From JBCCXL01 sp039191605 (GTDB taxonomy: Bacteria > Acidobacteriota > Thermoanaerobaculia > Multivoradales > JAHZIX01): 64,000 nt of DNA. Where the stretch lies: positions 1 to 64,000 of the forward strand of contig JBCCXL010000006.1 in the NCBI GenBank assembly GCA_039191605.1. Direction: 5' to 3'. Of this stretch, positions 54,465-63,930 are shown in pieces; the stretch's first letter is position 1; each line of letters opens with the position of its first letter. A model generated the notes under the pieces. That model worked only from the letters and a program-made list of their open reading frames with translations, had not been told where the DNA came from and did not search any database. The translations under genes were made by a program, and so were the position numbers.

Positions 54465-55829
54465 CTAATCCTTCGCGGCGGCCGGCTCCCGAGAAGGCCG
54501 AATGGAACCGACGAAGGGATCGAGAGTCGAATCTCGATTCCATACGTATTCCGTCCAGGTCGCGATCTGCTCCGCTCTCTCCTCACCGTAGAGCCGGGCG
54601 ACGACGGCGAGGGCCATATCGATACCGGCACTGACGCCGGAGGAGGTCGTGATGTCCCCGTCGTCCACCCACCGGGCTTCCCGAACCCAATGGACCCGAT
54701 CGCTGGTCCTCTGGGTCTCTTCGAAAACCAGCTTGTTGGACGTCGCCCTGCGGCCGTCCAGGATCCCGGTGGCGGCGAGCAGCAGGGAACCGGTACACAC
54801 GGAGGTGGTGAGCTCCGCCTCTTCATGGCGCTGGCGCAGGAAGTCGAGCATCGCCGGCTGCTTCTCCGCCGCGAAGGTGCCGATGCCCCCGGGCACCAGC
54901 AGCAGATCGAGCTCCGGGGCCGATTCGAAGGAGTGGGTCGCCACCGTCGCGATGCCCTGCGCCGATGTCACCGGGCCGGCGGTCTCGGCGATCATCAGAA
55001 TCTCGAACTCCCCCACGTAAGCCCACATCTCCACGGGCCCGTAGACGTCGAGCACCTCGAAGCCCGGAAAGAGAATCACCCCCACCCGCTTCTTCCTCGG
55101 GGACTCCGCTACGACAGCCGCCGGGGCCTCGGCAACAACCGAGGGGTCAGGCGTTTGCGCCGGGTCGAGAGCCGCGGCGACATAGGCCTCGATGCCGCTG
55201 GAAATCGCGGCGGCGTATTCCTGGCGATTGGAAGCTCCGTCTCCGTCGGCGTCGCCCTCGGGGGAGAAGAGCCGCCCCAGCTCCGCAGCGAGGGAGTAAT
55301 CCCCCTGGAGGGGCGCTCCGAAGGCAGCGGTCATCGCGCCGATGGCGTTCAGCGATTCCGGCGTTCCCACCATCGCGTAGCCAGCCACTACCGTCGGCGC
55401 CAGCGGGTAGAGCGCGATCAAAGCCTGGAGATCGTCCTCCGCTGAGGCGAGAGCCTGGCTCCAGGCGGCTCGCACCGCCGTAGCCTCAGCGTGCTGCACC
55501 TCCCCCGAGAGCACCGCGGCCACCAGGGCCATCTCCGCCGAATCCAGCAAGCCGTTGGGTAGGGCTCCTTCTCCGCCGTTGCCGTCGACGGTCGAGGGAT
55601 CATGCTGCAGGCTCGCCAGCGCGGTGTCGAAATCGACCTGGGCTGGCTCGATCTTCACGGCCCCAGCCCCTGGGACAGCATCCCCTGACACGGCCATCAC
55701 CGGAATGCTGATGCACAGCAGAGCAAGAGCGAAAGCCACGACTCCAGTCCCACGAAGACTGAGCGCCGCGAGTGAAGTGCATGCAGCTCGGTGCTTCGAT
55801 ACCGACTTGAACCTTGCGATGGGAAGCAT
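54465..55829 (-). CDS. Exported DJ-1/PfpI-family protein with EF-hand-like motif
   Basis: A 454-residue protein. A signal or anchor segment lies at about 28-46 (TGVVAFALALLCISIPVMA). An Ala-rich helical domain ends in SPEGDADGDGASNRQEYAAA, a DxDxDG calcium-binding loop. From about 245 on comes the DJ-1/PfpI glutaminase-like domain: VGVILFPGFEVLDVYGPVEMW, LLLVPGGIGTFA and VCTGSLLLAATGILDGRRATS with the nucleophile Cys, then GVSAGIDMALAVVARLYGEERA, as in isonitrile hydratases and related enzymes. Its export is unusual for this family. Start chosen at 55829, closest to the signal peptide; GGAGAGG lies upstream. Confidence 0.78.
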   Translation of the reverse strand: MLPIARFKSVSKHRAACTSLAALSLRGTGVVAFALALLCISIPVMAVSGDAVPGAGAVKIEPAQVDFDTALASLQHDPSTVDGNGGEGALPNGLLDSAEMALVAAVLSGEVQHAEATAVRAAWSQALASAEDDLQALIALYPLAPTVVAGYAMVGTPESLNAIGAMTAAFGAPLQGDYSLAAELGRLFSPEGDADGDGASNRQEYAAAISSGIEAYVAAALDPAQTPDPSVVAEAPAAVVAESPRKKRVGVILFPGFEVLDVYGPVEMWAYVGEFEILMIAETAGPVTSAQGIATVATHSFESAPELDLLLVPGGIGTFAAEKQPAMLDFLRQRHEEAELTTSVCTGSLLLAATGILDGRRATSNKLVFEETQRTSDRVHWVREARWVDDGDITTSSGVSAGIDMALAVVARLYGEERAEQIATWTEYVWNRDSTLDPFVGSIRPSREPAAAKD

Positions 55830-56013
55830 GGGGATGATCCTCTCCGTAGAACGGAAAAAGCCTTGATTCAGCGGTGGCCGGGTATCGACGCCACCTTCTC
55901 GCATAGCGTCGTTGGGGCGCTTAGCCTTTCATGATTCCGAAACCAGAATCGACTTCATCCTCATGCTACTCTTGCCATACTAAATTCAATATGGATTCAG
56001 CACGGAGCGATGG

Positions 56014-56295
56014 ATGCAGCACCGCACTCAAGATACCTACTCCCTCAGCCACTTCCGACAGCATACCGGCGAGCATCTGGAGCGACTGCGGGAAGGCCGA
56101 GTCGAGACCATTACTCAGAATGGTGAGGCGGCGATGGTGGTGATGAGCCCAGAGACCTACGACGCGTTGAGAATAGAGATCGAGCGCGGGCACCTCTGGG
56201 ATCGGGCCATCGCCCGCTTCGAGGCCGGAGAGCGTGGCGTCGACGCTCGTGAGGCGATCTCTAAAGTTGCGGAGCGTCTCGGCATCGATTTATGA
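56014..56295 (+). CDS. Phd/YefM-family antitoxin
   Basis: A 93-residue antitoxin. YSLSHFRQHTGEHLERLREGR, with VETITQNGEAAMVVMSPETYDAL, is the Phd/YefM DNA-binding fold; the C-terminal half would wrap the toxin. It overlaps the toxin gene by four bases (ATGA). GGAG precedes the ATG. Such pairs repress their own promoter. Confidence 0.88.
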   Translation: MQHRTQDTYSLSHFRQHTGEHLERLREGRVETITQNGEAAMVVMSPETYDALRIEIERGHLWDRAIARFEAGERGVDAREAISKVAERLGIDL

Positions 56296-56612
56296 GTGGG
56301 CAGTATTCGGTCCGCTTCGATCCAGAGGCCATCGCAGCCCTGGAAGAAGCAGCAAACTACATCGAGAGCGATTCAAGCACTGAACGGGCCCGAACTTGGC
56401 TTCGCGCAATGCTCAGCAGTATCGAAAATCTCGAGAGCTTCCCAAGGGCCTTTCCGGCTGAAAGCCGGCGAGGGAAGCGCAGCATCCGGTCGAAGCTCGT
56501 GATGTCCCACCGCGTCTTCTACTTCGTCGATGATGGCTCGAACATCGTCTATATCGTTGACGTTGTTCACACAGCTCAGGACACCAAGCTCAGGCAATAT
56601 CGCAAAGATTGA
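56292..56612 (+). CDS. ParE/RelE-superfamily toxin
   Basis: A 106-residue toxin. YSVRFDPEAIAALEEAANYIE, LSSIENLESFPRAFPAESRRG and SHRVFYFVDDGSNIVYIVDVVHTAQD follow the ParE/RelE fold. Whether it targets gyrase (ParE) or ribosome-bound mRNA (RelE) cannot be told; the partner and the EEAANYIES-type helix favour the ParE side. Overlaps its antitoxin by four bases. Confidence 0.86.
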   Translation: MSGQYSVRFDPEAIAALEEAANYIESDSSTERARTWLRAMLSSIENLESFPRAFPAESRRGKRSIRSKLVMSHRVFYFVDDGSNIVYIVDVVHTAQDTKLRQYRKD

Positions 56613-56651
56613 CCCCTTCGCAGCTTGAAGACCTGTAGGGAGCCTCTCTCC

Positions 56652-56689
56652 CAAAAACACCACCGCCCCGGCCTTAACGACTGGGGCGG
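56652..56689 (-). terminator. Intrinsic terminator of peroxiredoxin gene
   Basis: A 7-bp stem (56663-56669 with 56683-56689, CCGCCCC/GGGGCGG) is followed on the minus strand by TGGTGTTTTTGG. It lies 27 bases past the peroxiredoxin stop and also in the toxin 3' region on the other strand. Confidence 0.7.
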
Positions 56690-56715
56690 CGTGAAAACGA
56701 GACGGATTCAGCGGT

Positions 56716-57198
56716 TCAGAGCTGAGCGAGGACGCTCTCGGCGCTGGAGACGGTGACGTCGCCGCCGGGCTCGACGCCGATGTACTCGACAACGCCGTCG
56801 TTGACGATGGCGGCGTAGCGGCTGGAGCGCTTGCCCATGCCGAAGCCGGAGAGGTCGAGCTCGAGGCCGGCGGCGCGGGTGAAGTCGCCGTTGCCGTCGG
56901 CGAGGAGGGTGATCTCGGGACCGATGTTGCGGGCCTTGGCCCAGGCGCCGAGAACGAAGAAGTCGTTGACGGCGACGCAGGCGATGCGATCGACGCCCTT
57001 GTCGAGGATCTCCTGGGCGCGCACCTGGAAGCCCGGCAGGTGGGCGTCGGAGCAGGTGGGGGTGAAGGCGCCGGGCACGGCGAAGAGGGCGACCTTCTTG
57101 CCGCCGAAGACCTCGGCGGTGGTGAGGGGCTTGGGGCCCTCGGCGGTGGGGGTCTTGAAGGTGGCTTCGGGCAGACGATCGCCGACGGATAGGCTCAT
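56716..57198 (-). CDS. Prx5-type peroxiredoxin
   Basis: A 160-residue thiol peroxidase reducing hydrogen peroxide or organic peroxides. ALFAVPGAFTPTCSDAHLPGF carries the peroxidatic Cys49 with the supporting Thr and the family's conserved PGAFTPTCS. Cys74 could act in resolution, but a 1-Cys mechanism with glutathione is equally possible. AAGGAG lies six bases before the chosen ATG; an ATG five codons upstream is less likely. Confidence 0.93.
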   Translation of the reverse strand: MSLSVGDRLPEATFKTPTAEGPKPLTTAEVFGGKKVALFAVPGAFTPTCSDAHLPGFQVRAQEILDKGVDRIACVAVNDFFVLGAWAKARNIGPEITLLADGNGDFTRAAGLELDLSGFGMGKRSSRYAAIVNDGVVEYIGVEPGGDVTVSSAESVLAQL

Positions 57199-57496
57199 AA
57201 CAACTCCTTGCATTCGCGCAGAAACGGGTGCAGGTTGTGGTCGAAGGGAAAGGTCGCGGCGGAGGGAACGAGTCAGGAGCCGCGACGAAGCCTGAGCTTA
57301 CCAGTCGCGCTCTCCCCGCGCTCTTCGTCGGGAACCGGGACCGCGGGCCAGTAGCGCTCAGTACTAGCGGCACCGAGCAAGGCGCCGCGTTGCTCCCCTC
57401 CCGAGGGCGAGGAATAATGCGTCACGCCGTCCTTCCCCAGCCCCATGGCTCCCACCACCGCCTTGTCGGAAATCTACGCACTTTCTTCAGCACCGG

Positions 57497-60400
57497 ATGA
57501 GCGATTCTCCCCCAACCCCCGAAAAGCCGATCTCTGGAACGCCAGCCCCCCAAGAGCTGGCCCCCAGAAAACCGTCCGAGGCCTCCAGCCTGTGGCCCCT
57601 CCACGCCGAGGAGCTAGCGGAGCTGATCGCGGCGAGGCGCCTGGTGGGCAACCCCGGCGCCCGCGGCGAGCGGGTGATCACCGACTCCCGCGCCGGCATT
57701 CGCCCCGGGGATCTCTTCTTCGGCCTCGTCGGACCCCGCTTCGACGGCGGCCTCTACGCCGCCGACGCCCTAGCCGGCGGCGCCTCGGTGGCCGTTGTGG
57801 GCCCCCCCTCCGCGGCCCGCCTCGGCGGGCGGCCCCTCGATAACGATCAGGCCTGGCTGGCGGTGGACGATCCCCTCGCCGCCCTTCAGCGCCTCGCCGC
57901 CGAGGCCCGGCGACGCTACCGCGGCCAGCTGCTGGCGATCACCGGCAGCAACGGCAAAACCACCGTCAAAGACATGTTGGTGGCCATTCTCGGCGGCGGC
58001 CGACGGGTCTTCGCCTCGCCCCAGTCCTATAACTCTCAGGTGGGTGTCGCCCTCTCCCTGCTGGAGCTGGATCCTCAATCGGAGCTGGCGGTGCTGGAAT
58101 GCGGCATCAGCGAGCCCGGGGAGATGGAGCGCCTGGAAACTATGGTGCGCCCGGATCTGGGCCTCTTCGTCAACGTCGGCGACGCCCACCTGGAGGGTCT
58201 CGGCAGCCAGGGAGTCACCGCCTGGGAGAAGGCTCAGCTCTTCCGCCGTCTGCCGGCCGACGCCTGGGTCTGGCTCCCCGCCGCCCAAAGCCTCGCCCGC
58301 CGCGCCCTGGCGAACCTCCCCCACCCCCCCAACCAGCGCCTGCTGGTGCAGCCCTTCGATCCCGAGCCGGGGCCCCTGCTGGCGGCTTCCCAGGCCGGCA
58401 AACCAGTCGGAAACACAGCGTTCGACGCGGGAGCCCAGAGCCAGGAGCCAGCCCCGGGCCTCAATACCGAGCCGAGCCCCGACCTGCAGGCGAACTCCGA
58501 GACCGCAGGGGACACCAATCCCCCAACCCCAGACGCTCAAACTGCAGACTCTCAAGCTCCAGGCACCCAAGCTACCCAGTCTCAGACCCCGCCCCCCCAG
58601 CCCACCTCCACCGTCCATACCCTGCCCACGGCGGCCAGCTCCCCCATCCCCAGCGCCTCCCTGCTTCCCGGCGATCCTCCAAAGCTCATCTACCGCCAAG
58701 GCGACGGCAGCCTGCTTCCCCCCGCCCCCCTCCCACTCCACACCGCCTCACCCCAGCTGCTGGAGGACGCCGCCCTCGCCGCCGCCGCGGCCCTGGATCT
58801 CGGCGCCACCGCCGAGGAGGTCGAGGCCGGCCTCGCCGCCTGGCAGCCAGCCCCAATGCGGCTGGAGATCACCACCACCCCCCGCGGCGTGCTGCTGATC
58901 AACGACGCCTACACCGCCGACCCCGCCAGCGTCGAGGGCGCCCTCTGGGCCCTGGCCCGAGAGACCTCCCCCGGCGCCGCCCGCGCTGTTCTCGCCGGCA
59001 TGGATCAGCTGGGGCCGGCCCGCGAGGCCGCCCACCGCCGGGTTGGCCAACGGGTCCAGGAGCTGGGCATCCACACCCTGCTGGGAGTCGGCCCCGGCGG
59101 CGCCGAGATGGTGGCCGCCGCCCGGGAAGCCGGCCTCGACGCCGACTCCGCGGTGGCCGTCGCCAACGTCCGCGAGGCCGCCCTATGGCTGGAGGAGCGC
59201 TGTCGCCCCGGCGACCGAGTGCTGCTCAAGGGCAGCCGTTCCGCCCGCCTCGAACGAGTCGCCGACCTGCTGCTGGACGCCGGCGCCCCGGCCCGGCTGA
59301 CCGTCGACCTCGACCAGCTGGCGGAGAACTTCCACCATCTCCGCGCCTTCGTTCAGCCAGCCCCCGCCACCACGGCCTCCGGAGCTACCGCTCAGCCCTC
59401 CGTGGCTCTGATGGCCGTGGTGAAATCCTTCGGCTACGGCCTCGACGCCGTGCGCCTCTCCCACACCCTGCAGCGGGAAGGCTGCGACGCCTTCGCCGTG
59501 GCCTACGTCGACGAGGGAGTGCAGCTGCGGCGCCGCGGCATCACCGCCCCGATCCTGGTGCAGAACCCGATCCGCGGCGAGGCCGAGAAGCTGGTGCGCC
59601 ACGGCCTTTCCGCCGAGGTCGCCGACCCCGCCCAGATTCCCTGGCTCGCCGCCGAAGGCCAGCGCCAGCGTCGAGCGGTACGCGCCCACCTCAAGATCGA
59701 CACCGGCATGGGCCGCGCCGGAGTGATGCCCCAAGACGCCCTCGAAACCGCCCGCACCCTCCGGGCCGAGAACTGGCTGCTGCTGGACGGCGTGATGACC
59801 CACTTCGCCGCCGCCGACGACCCCCAGCACGACGACTTCACCCGCCAGCAGATCCACCGCTTCGACCACGCCCTCGCCGCCCTCCGCGGCGCCGGCCTCC
59901 ATCCCCGCTGGGTCCACGCCGCCAACTCCGCCGCCCTCGCCCGCTTCCCCGAGGCCCGCTACACCCTGGTGCGCACCGGCCTCGCGCTGCTCGGCTACTC
60001 CCAGGCCGCCAACCAAGCCCTCGGGAACGCTTCACAGGCTACTTCTGAAGGCCCCTCCGGGGGCACCTCCGAAGGTGCCAGCTCCCTCCACCCCGTCCTC
60101 CGCCTCACCACCGAGATCATCTCCGTCAAAGAGCTCCCCCCAGACCACGCCGCCGGCTACGGCCTCACCTGGCGCACCCCCGACCATCCCCGCCGCATCG
60201 CCCTCGTCGCCCTCGGCTACAACGACGGCTACCCCTGGACCCTCTCCAACCGCGGCGCCATGGCCGTCGGCGGCGTCCTCTGCCCCGTCGTCGGCCGCAT
60301 CTCCATGGACGTCACCCTCCTCGACGTCACCGCCCTGCCCACCCCCGCCCAGGCCGGCGACCAGGTCGTCGCCTTCGGCCCCGGCGACGAGGGCAGCCGC

Positions 60401-60505
60401 GAGCCCGACCTGCTGGAGCTGGCAAGGCAGGCCGGCACCATCCCTTACGAGCTCCTCACCCGCATTGGGCCCCGGGTGCGGCGAGTGTTTCAGACTCGAT
60501 ACTAG
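57497..60505 (+). CDS. MurF-alanine racemase fusion (UDP-MurNAc-tripeptide:D-Ala-D-Ala ligase / Alr)
   Basis: A 1002-residue bifunctional cytosolic enzyme for wall precursors. Residues 30-600 are MurF: ITDSRAGIRPGDLFFGL, ATP-binding LAITGSNGKTTVKDML, NYNSQVGVAL-type SYNSQVGVALSLLEL and LLINDAYTADPASVEGAL. Residues from about 605 are alanine racemase: LTVDLDQLAENFHHLR, PLP lysine in LMAVVKSFGYGLDAV, IDTGMGRAGVMP, AAGYGLTWRTP, and GRISMDVTLLDVT. The fusion lets one polypeptide make D-Ala and use D-Ala-D-Ala; Ddl is not in the window. A Pro/Thr/Gln-rich insert (about 300-390) interrupts the MurF part and a short Gly/Ser insert lies in the racemase. The fused order is known from Bacteroidota. Confidence 0.92.
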   Translation: MSDSPPTPEKPISGTPAPQELAPRKPSEASSLWPLHAEELAELIAARRLVGNPGARGERVITDSRAGIRPGDLFFGLVGPRFDGGLYAADALAGGASVAVVGPPSAARLGGRPLDNDQAWLAVDDPLAALQRLAAEARRRYRGQLLAITGSNGKTTVKDMLVAILGGGRRVFASPQSYNSQVGVALSLLELDPQSELAVLECGISEPGEMERLETMVRPDLGLFVNVGDAHLEGLGSQGVTAWEKAQLFRRLPADAWVWLPAAQSLARRALANLPHPPNQRLLVQPFDPEPGPLLAASQAGKPVGNTAFDAGAQSQEPAPGLNTEPSPDLQANSETAGDTNPPTPDAQTADSQAPGTQATQSQTPPPQPTSTVHTLPTAASSPIPSASLLPGDPPKLIYRQGDGSLLPPAPLPLHTASPQLLEDAALAAAAALDLGATAEEVEAGLAAWQPAPMRLEITTTPRGVLLINDAYTADPASVEGALWALARETSPGAARAVLAGMDQLGPAREAAHRRVGQRVQELGIHTLLGVGPGGAEMVAAAREAGLDADSAVAVANVREAALWLEERCRPGDRVLLKGSRSARLERVADLLLDAGAPARLTVDLDQLAENFHHLRAFVQPAPATTASGATAQPSVALMAVVKSFGYGLDAVRLSHTLQREGCDAFAVAYVDEGVQLRRRGITAPILVQNPIRGEAEKLVRHGLSAEVADPAQIPWLAAEGQRQRRAVRAHLKIDTGMGRAGVMPQDALETARTLRAENWLLLDGVMTHFAAADDPQHDDFTRQQIHRFDHALAALRGAGLHPRWVHAANSAALARFPEARYTLVRTGLALLGYSQAANQALGNASQATSEGPSGGTSEGASSLHPVLRLTTEIISVKELPPDHAAGYGLTWRTPDHPRRIALVALGYNDGYPWTLSNRGAMAVGGVLCPVVGRISMDVTLLDVTALPTPAQAGDQVVAFGPGDEGSREPDLLELARQAGTIPYELLTRIGPRVRRVFQTRY

Positions 60506-60595
60506 CTCCCCGCACCGCGCTCCCTCCCGGAAGCCTCATGAAGGCCACATCCGGAAAGATACGAACCCCCTAGAGATGATCCGCTACCGCGAGGC

Positions 60596-62014
60596 TTAGA
60601 TCTCGTAGATGAAGCCTTCGCTGGCGCCGGTGGCCGAGTTGATGACGCCCAGGTTATCGGCCTTAATTTTCGGGTTGAGCCTCAGGAAGCCACCACCGAA
60701 GGTCTCGCCGAAGGCGAAGAGTCCCCACACCACGTCGTGTTCCCCGGCTCCCTGCTCCCCCAGCTGATAGAGATAGGGGACGGAGGAGCAATGCTGCTGA
60801 AGAATCCATCTGGAGGACCCCAGAGCTTTCTGCACGAGCTCTTCCCATCTCCGAGGGGCGAGGTAGCGACCGACGTGGACCTGCTCTCCACGAGTTCCGA
60901 AGCTCGGTTTGAGCACCAAATCGTTGCGGTGTCGCACAGCCAGCTCGGGAAGCAGCCCAGAATCACCGCGAAAGGTCGTCTCGGTCACGCAAAGGTTCCG
61001 AGTCCAGGGAACCGATCGATCAATCAAGCTCTTTTCGTCTTCATCCAGCAGATCGGTTTCCGTGAGCTCCGAGAGCAGCGCCAGAGTCGCTTTGCCACCA
61101 AGCACATTGGATAGGGGTCCGTTGAAGAGCAACAACTCACCAGCCTTGAGGCTGTGGTAAACCGCTGGCCGGGTATCTTCCGGCGCGTATTCCACCAGGG
61201 CGTGGAGCCGCTGCCCATTCAGCGAAAGGCGAGCCTCATCATCGAGCTCTAGATCCTTACCGTATTCACAGAACCAGATCTGCCCGCCACAGTTCCCCGG
61301 CTCTTGGGCCAGCACATCACGGTAAAGTTCTTGCACAGAGTCCAAGGCTCGCTGCGCGGTCGCTAGATCTTCCGCGGAAAACCCGATCGCCAGGTGCAGA
61401 TCTTCTCCGCGCTGCCCCCAGGGGCTCTGGGCCAGCTGGTGGACGATGTGCTCCAGCATAGATCGCAGCGGATCGCGGTAGAAGGGCTCGATCCCCTGAG
61501 TCTCGAAGAATTGCCGATTGAAGGCATTCTGCCGACAGATCGGTTCCCAAAAGCGCAACTGCCACCCGCCGAGATTGCCGCCGAGATTCATCTCTACACA
61601 TTGCAGCCCCCTCTCCGTCATCACGAAGTCCAGACGGCTGATGCAGTGTTCGAGCCCCGTAGGGGGCTCGAGAAATGTTGGGTCCAAGGTATCCAGCTCG
61701 ATTCCGTAGTAGGTCATCAAGCGCTCCACCTGCCGCCCAAAGGCACGGCGAGGTAGATCTCGAGTCAAGCGCATGAGCCCGACGGTAATGTCGGCCAGCT
61801 CGCTCATCCGCTGATGCGAGATGAGCATCGGCCAGGCCTGAATCGGGTAATAGTACGTATCCTTCACCGCGGGGTCCTCGGCCTCGCGGCCGTAGTCGAT
61901 CGGCCGGAGCCCCTGCGGACTGCGAGCGGCGTGATCCAAGAGCGCGCCGAAGGATGGAGAGAGGTATTCGTGAGCGCAGCGCACCTCTTCAGTGATCTCG
62001 AAATGGGAATTCAT
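60596..62014 (-). CDS. ATP-grasp-like protein of unknown substrate
   Basis: A 472-residue soluble protein. Features consistent with a pre-ATP-grasp/ATP-grasp fold are CVEMNLGGNLGGWQLRFWEP, IWFCEYGKDLEL and, near the C-terminus, LVLKPSFGTRGEQVHVGR (glycine-rich nucleotide loop with lysine) followed by FGGGFLRLNPKIKADNLGVINSATGA, where Asn and acidic residues would bind Mg. It resembles glutathionylspermidine-synthase-type and circularly permuted ATP-grasp ligases only in layout; I do not recognise a named family. Probably forms an amide bond to a carboxylate. Alone between MurF-Alr and the CRTAC1-type gene. Confidence 0.6.
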   Translation of the reverse strand: MNSHFEITEEVRCAHEYLSPSFGALLDHAARSPQGLRPIDYGREAEDPAVKDTYYYPIQAWPMLISHQRMSELADITVGLMRLTRDLPRRAFGRQVERLMTYYGIELDTLDPTFLEPPTGLEHCISRLDFVMTERGLQCVEMNLGGNLGGWQLRFWEPICRQNAFNRQFFETQGIEPFYRDPLRSMLEHIVHQLAQSPWGQRGEDLHLAIGFSAEDLATAQRALDSVQELYRDVLAQEPGNCGGQIWFCEYGKDLELDDEARLSLNGQRLHALVEYAPEDTRPAVYHSLKAGELLLFNGPLSNVLGGKATLALLSELTETDLLDEDEKSLIDRSVPWTRNLCVTETTFRGDSGLLPELAVRHRNDLVLKPSFGTRGEQVHVGRYLAPRRWEELVQKALGSSRWILQQHCSSVPYLYQLGEQGAGEHDVVWGLFAFGETFGGGFLRLNPKIKADNLGVINSATGASEGFIYEI

Positions 62015-62155
62015 GATGTTTCCTTTAGGGAATCCAGCGGGGCGGGCAAAGGCTCCTGGAGATCAGCGGACCCTCGGTGGCAGAGCGAGCCGGCAAGGAT
62101 GCGGGAGGGGATTCTGCCGTGAGGCAGCCATCGGCCGAGTGGGTATTGGGAGAGC

Positions 62156-63928
62156 TCACGGGGCCTCGATCCTCAGTCGCTGATCGACGGGGAGGTTGCT
62201 GCGCTCCACCACTTCGCCGGTGGGCCAGCGTACGCGCAGACTTTCCACCGCTTCGGCGTCGCCAAGGCCAAAGGTGACCTCCACCTGAGATTGGGAGAGA
62301 TAGCTGCCGCCAGCGCGGACATGGGCGATCTGTCGACGCCCTTGGGCGACGATCTCCATCTCCGCATCGAGGCCGTCGGCGGCGCCGCGAAGGCCGGCGA
62401 CGGCGACGGTGAGGTAGCTCCCCCGACTGCCGCGATTCTCGAACAGCCGAGCAGGTCCGCCATTGGTCATGATGACGACATCCAGATCCCCGTCGCCGTC
62501 GAGGTCCCCGTAGGCAGCGCCGCGGCCGACCAGCGGATTGGCCAGGTCTCCCCCGATGCTCGAGGTGACCTCCACCAGATCCTCTTCCGTCCCCGTGAAG
62601 AGCTGCTGCGGCTGAGCGTAGGGTGCTCCCTGCCCTTCGCTATCCGCCAGGGAATCGAGGTGGCCATTGGCCACCAGCAGATCCTTTCGACCGTCGAGAT
62701 CGAAGTCGAAGAAGAAGGTGCCCCAGCCCACGGTGTCCACCGTCTTGCGGCCGACTTCCGAGGTCACTCCACGTTCCAGCAGGAAAGCCCCTTGGCGGTT
62801 GTCCAACAGTCCCACCATCTCGCCTTCGAAATTGGTCACCACCAGATCCGGGAAGCCATCCCCCTGATAATCCGCCGCCTGCACACCCATGCTGCCCTGG
62901 GTCTCCCCGGCGAGGGTGTAGGCGAAGCCCAACTCCTGGCCGATCTCCTCGAAGGTACCGTCTCCGAGATTGCGATAGACGTAGTTGGGGGTGGTATCGC
63001 AGGCGATGGCTAGATCCGTCCAGCCGTCTCGATCGAGGTCCAGGGGCATCACCCCCAGGGTCATCCCCACGGTGTTGAAGAGCCCACTGGACTCGGTGGC
63101 GTCTTCGAAAGTCCCGTCGCCCCGATTGCGGTAGAAGTGATCTGGATCGGCCGCGTAGACCCCGGGGGTGCAATAGGACTTGCTGTCGCCGAAGAGGGAA
63201 CAGAATTGATCCTCTTCCGGCGTCCATCGGACGTAGCGACCGACGTAGAGATCGATCCAGCCATCGTGATCGGCGTCGAAGAAGGCCACCGACGAGCCAA
63301 AGCTGCCGCGATCGCTCTCGAAACCAGAGCTGTCGGTGGCGTCCCGAAAGCGCCCCTGACCGTCGTTGAGGAAGAGTCGCTCCCCTCCGAGGCAGGCGAA
63401 GACGACGTCTCGATCGCCGTCACCATCGACGTCCGCCGCGGCGCCTCCGAGGCAGTAGGCGCCGGGGGGAAATCCAGCCCTCTCCTCGACGTCCTCGAAT
63501 TGAAAGTCGCCTCGATTGAGGAAGAGCGCCGAAGACGTGGATTCCCCCACCTCGCCTTCGAAGCCGCTACCGTTGATGAAGAGCAAATCCAGGCGCTCGT
63601 CACCGTCGGCGTCAAAGATCAAGACTCCCGGGCCCATGGTCTCCGGCAGCCAGCGCTCGCCAAAAGCGCCGGAATTGTGGATCCACTGCACGCCGGTGGT
63701 GTCGGTGATGTCGAAGAAGCGGGGTGCTGAATCCCCCGCAGAGGCCGACGAAGGCGGCGACGTCTCGGCGTTGGCTTCCTCCGCCTCGGTGGACGAAGCC
63801 TGCCGCGAGGTCGGCATGGTCGTTTCCGCCGAAGAAGCATCGGAGGTCGAATCGGCCCCGCAGCCGATCATCCCCCCCGCCACCAGGAGGATCCCGAGAA
63901 CATGCCGCCAGGGCTTCGTCCACCTCAT
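62156..63928 (-). CDS. CRTAC1-type lipoprotein with FG-GAP repeats and ASPIC/UnbV domain
   Basis: A roughly 590-residue exported protein. A lipoprotein-type signal ends in LLVAGGMIGCGAD with Cys as likely lipidation site; a Ser/Ala/Glu-rich linker follows. FFDITDTTGVQWIH starts the CRTAC1 region, then repeated FG-GAP/VCBS units with DxDGDG calcium loops (FDADGDERLDLLF, VDGDGDRDVVFA, LDRDGWTDLAIA, YQGDGFPDLVV, LDGDGDLDVVI), closing with the ASPIC/UnbV domain (RWPTGEVVERSNLPVDQRLRIEAP). Beta-propeller surface protein; ligand unknown. I chose the ATG at 63928; a TTG at 63934 overlapping the upstream stop is also possible. Confidence 0.88.
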   Translation of the reverse strand: MRWTKPWRHVLGILLVAGGMIGCGADSTSDASSAETTMPTSRQASSTEAEEANAETSPPSSASAGDSAPRFFDITDTTGVQWIHNSGAFGERWLPETMGPGVLIFDADGDERLDLLFINGSGFEGEVGESTSSALFLNRGDFQFEDVEERAGFPPGAYCLGGAAADVDGDGDRDVVFACLGGERLFLNDGQGRFRDATDSSGFESDRGSFGSSVAFFDADHDGWIDLYVGRYVRWTPEEDQFCSLFGDSKSYCTPGVYAADPDHFYRNRGDGTFEDATESSGLFNTVGMTLGVMPLDLDRDGWTDLAIACDTTPNYVYRNLGDGTFEEIGQELGFAYTLAGETQGSMGVQAADYQGDGFPDLVVTNFEGEMVGLLDNRQGAFLLERGVTSEVGRKTVDTVGWGTFFFDFDLDGRKDLLVANGHLDSLADSEGQGAPYAQPQQLFTGTEEDLVEVTSSIGGDLANPLVGRGAAYGDLDGDGDLDVVIMTNGGPARLFENRGSRGSYLTVAVAGLRGAADGLDAEMEIVAQGRRQIAHVRAGGSYLSQSQVEVTFGLGDAEAVESLRVRWPTGEVVERSNLPVDQRLRIEAP

Positions 63929-63930
63929 CC

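Noticed and set aside
58099..60048. 649-codon open frame within murF-alr, other frame
   Set aside because: Arg/Pro-rich translation of the high-GC murF-alr gene in the wrong frame.
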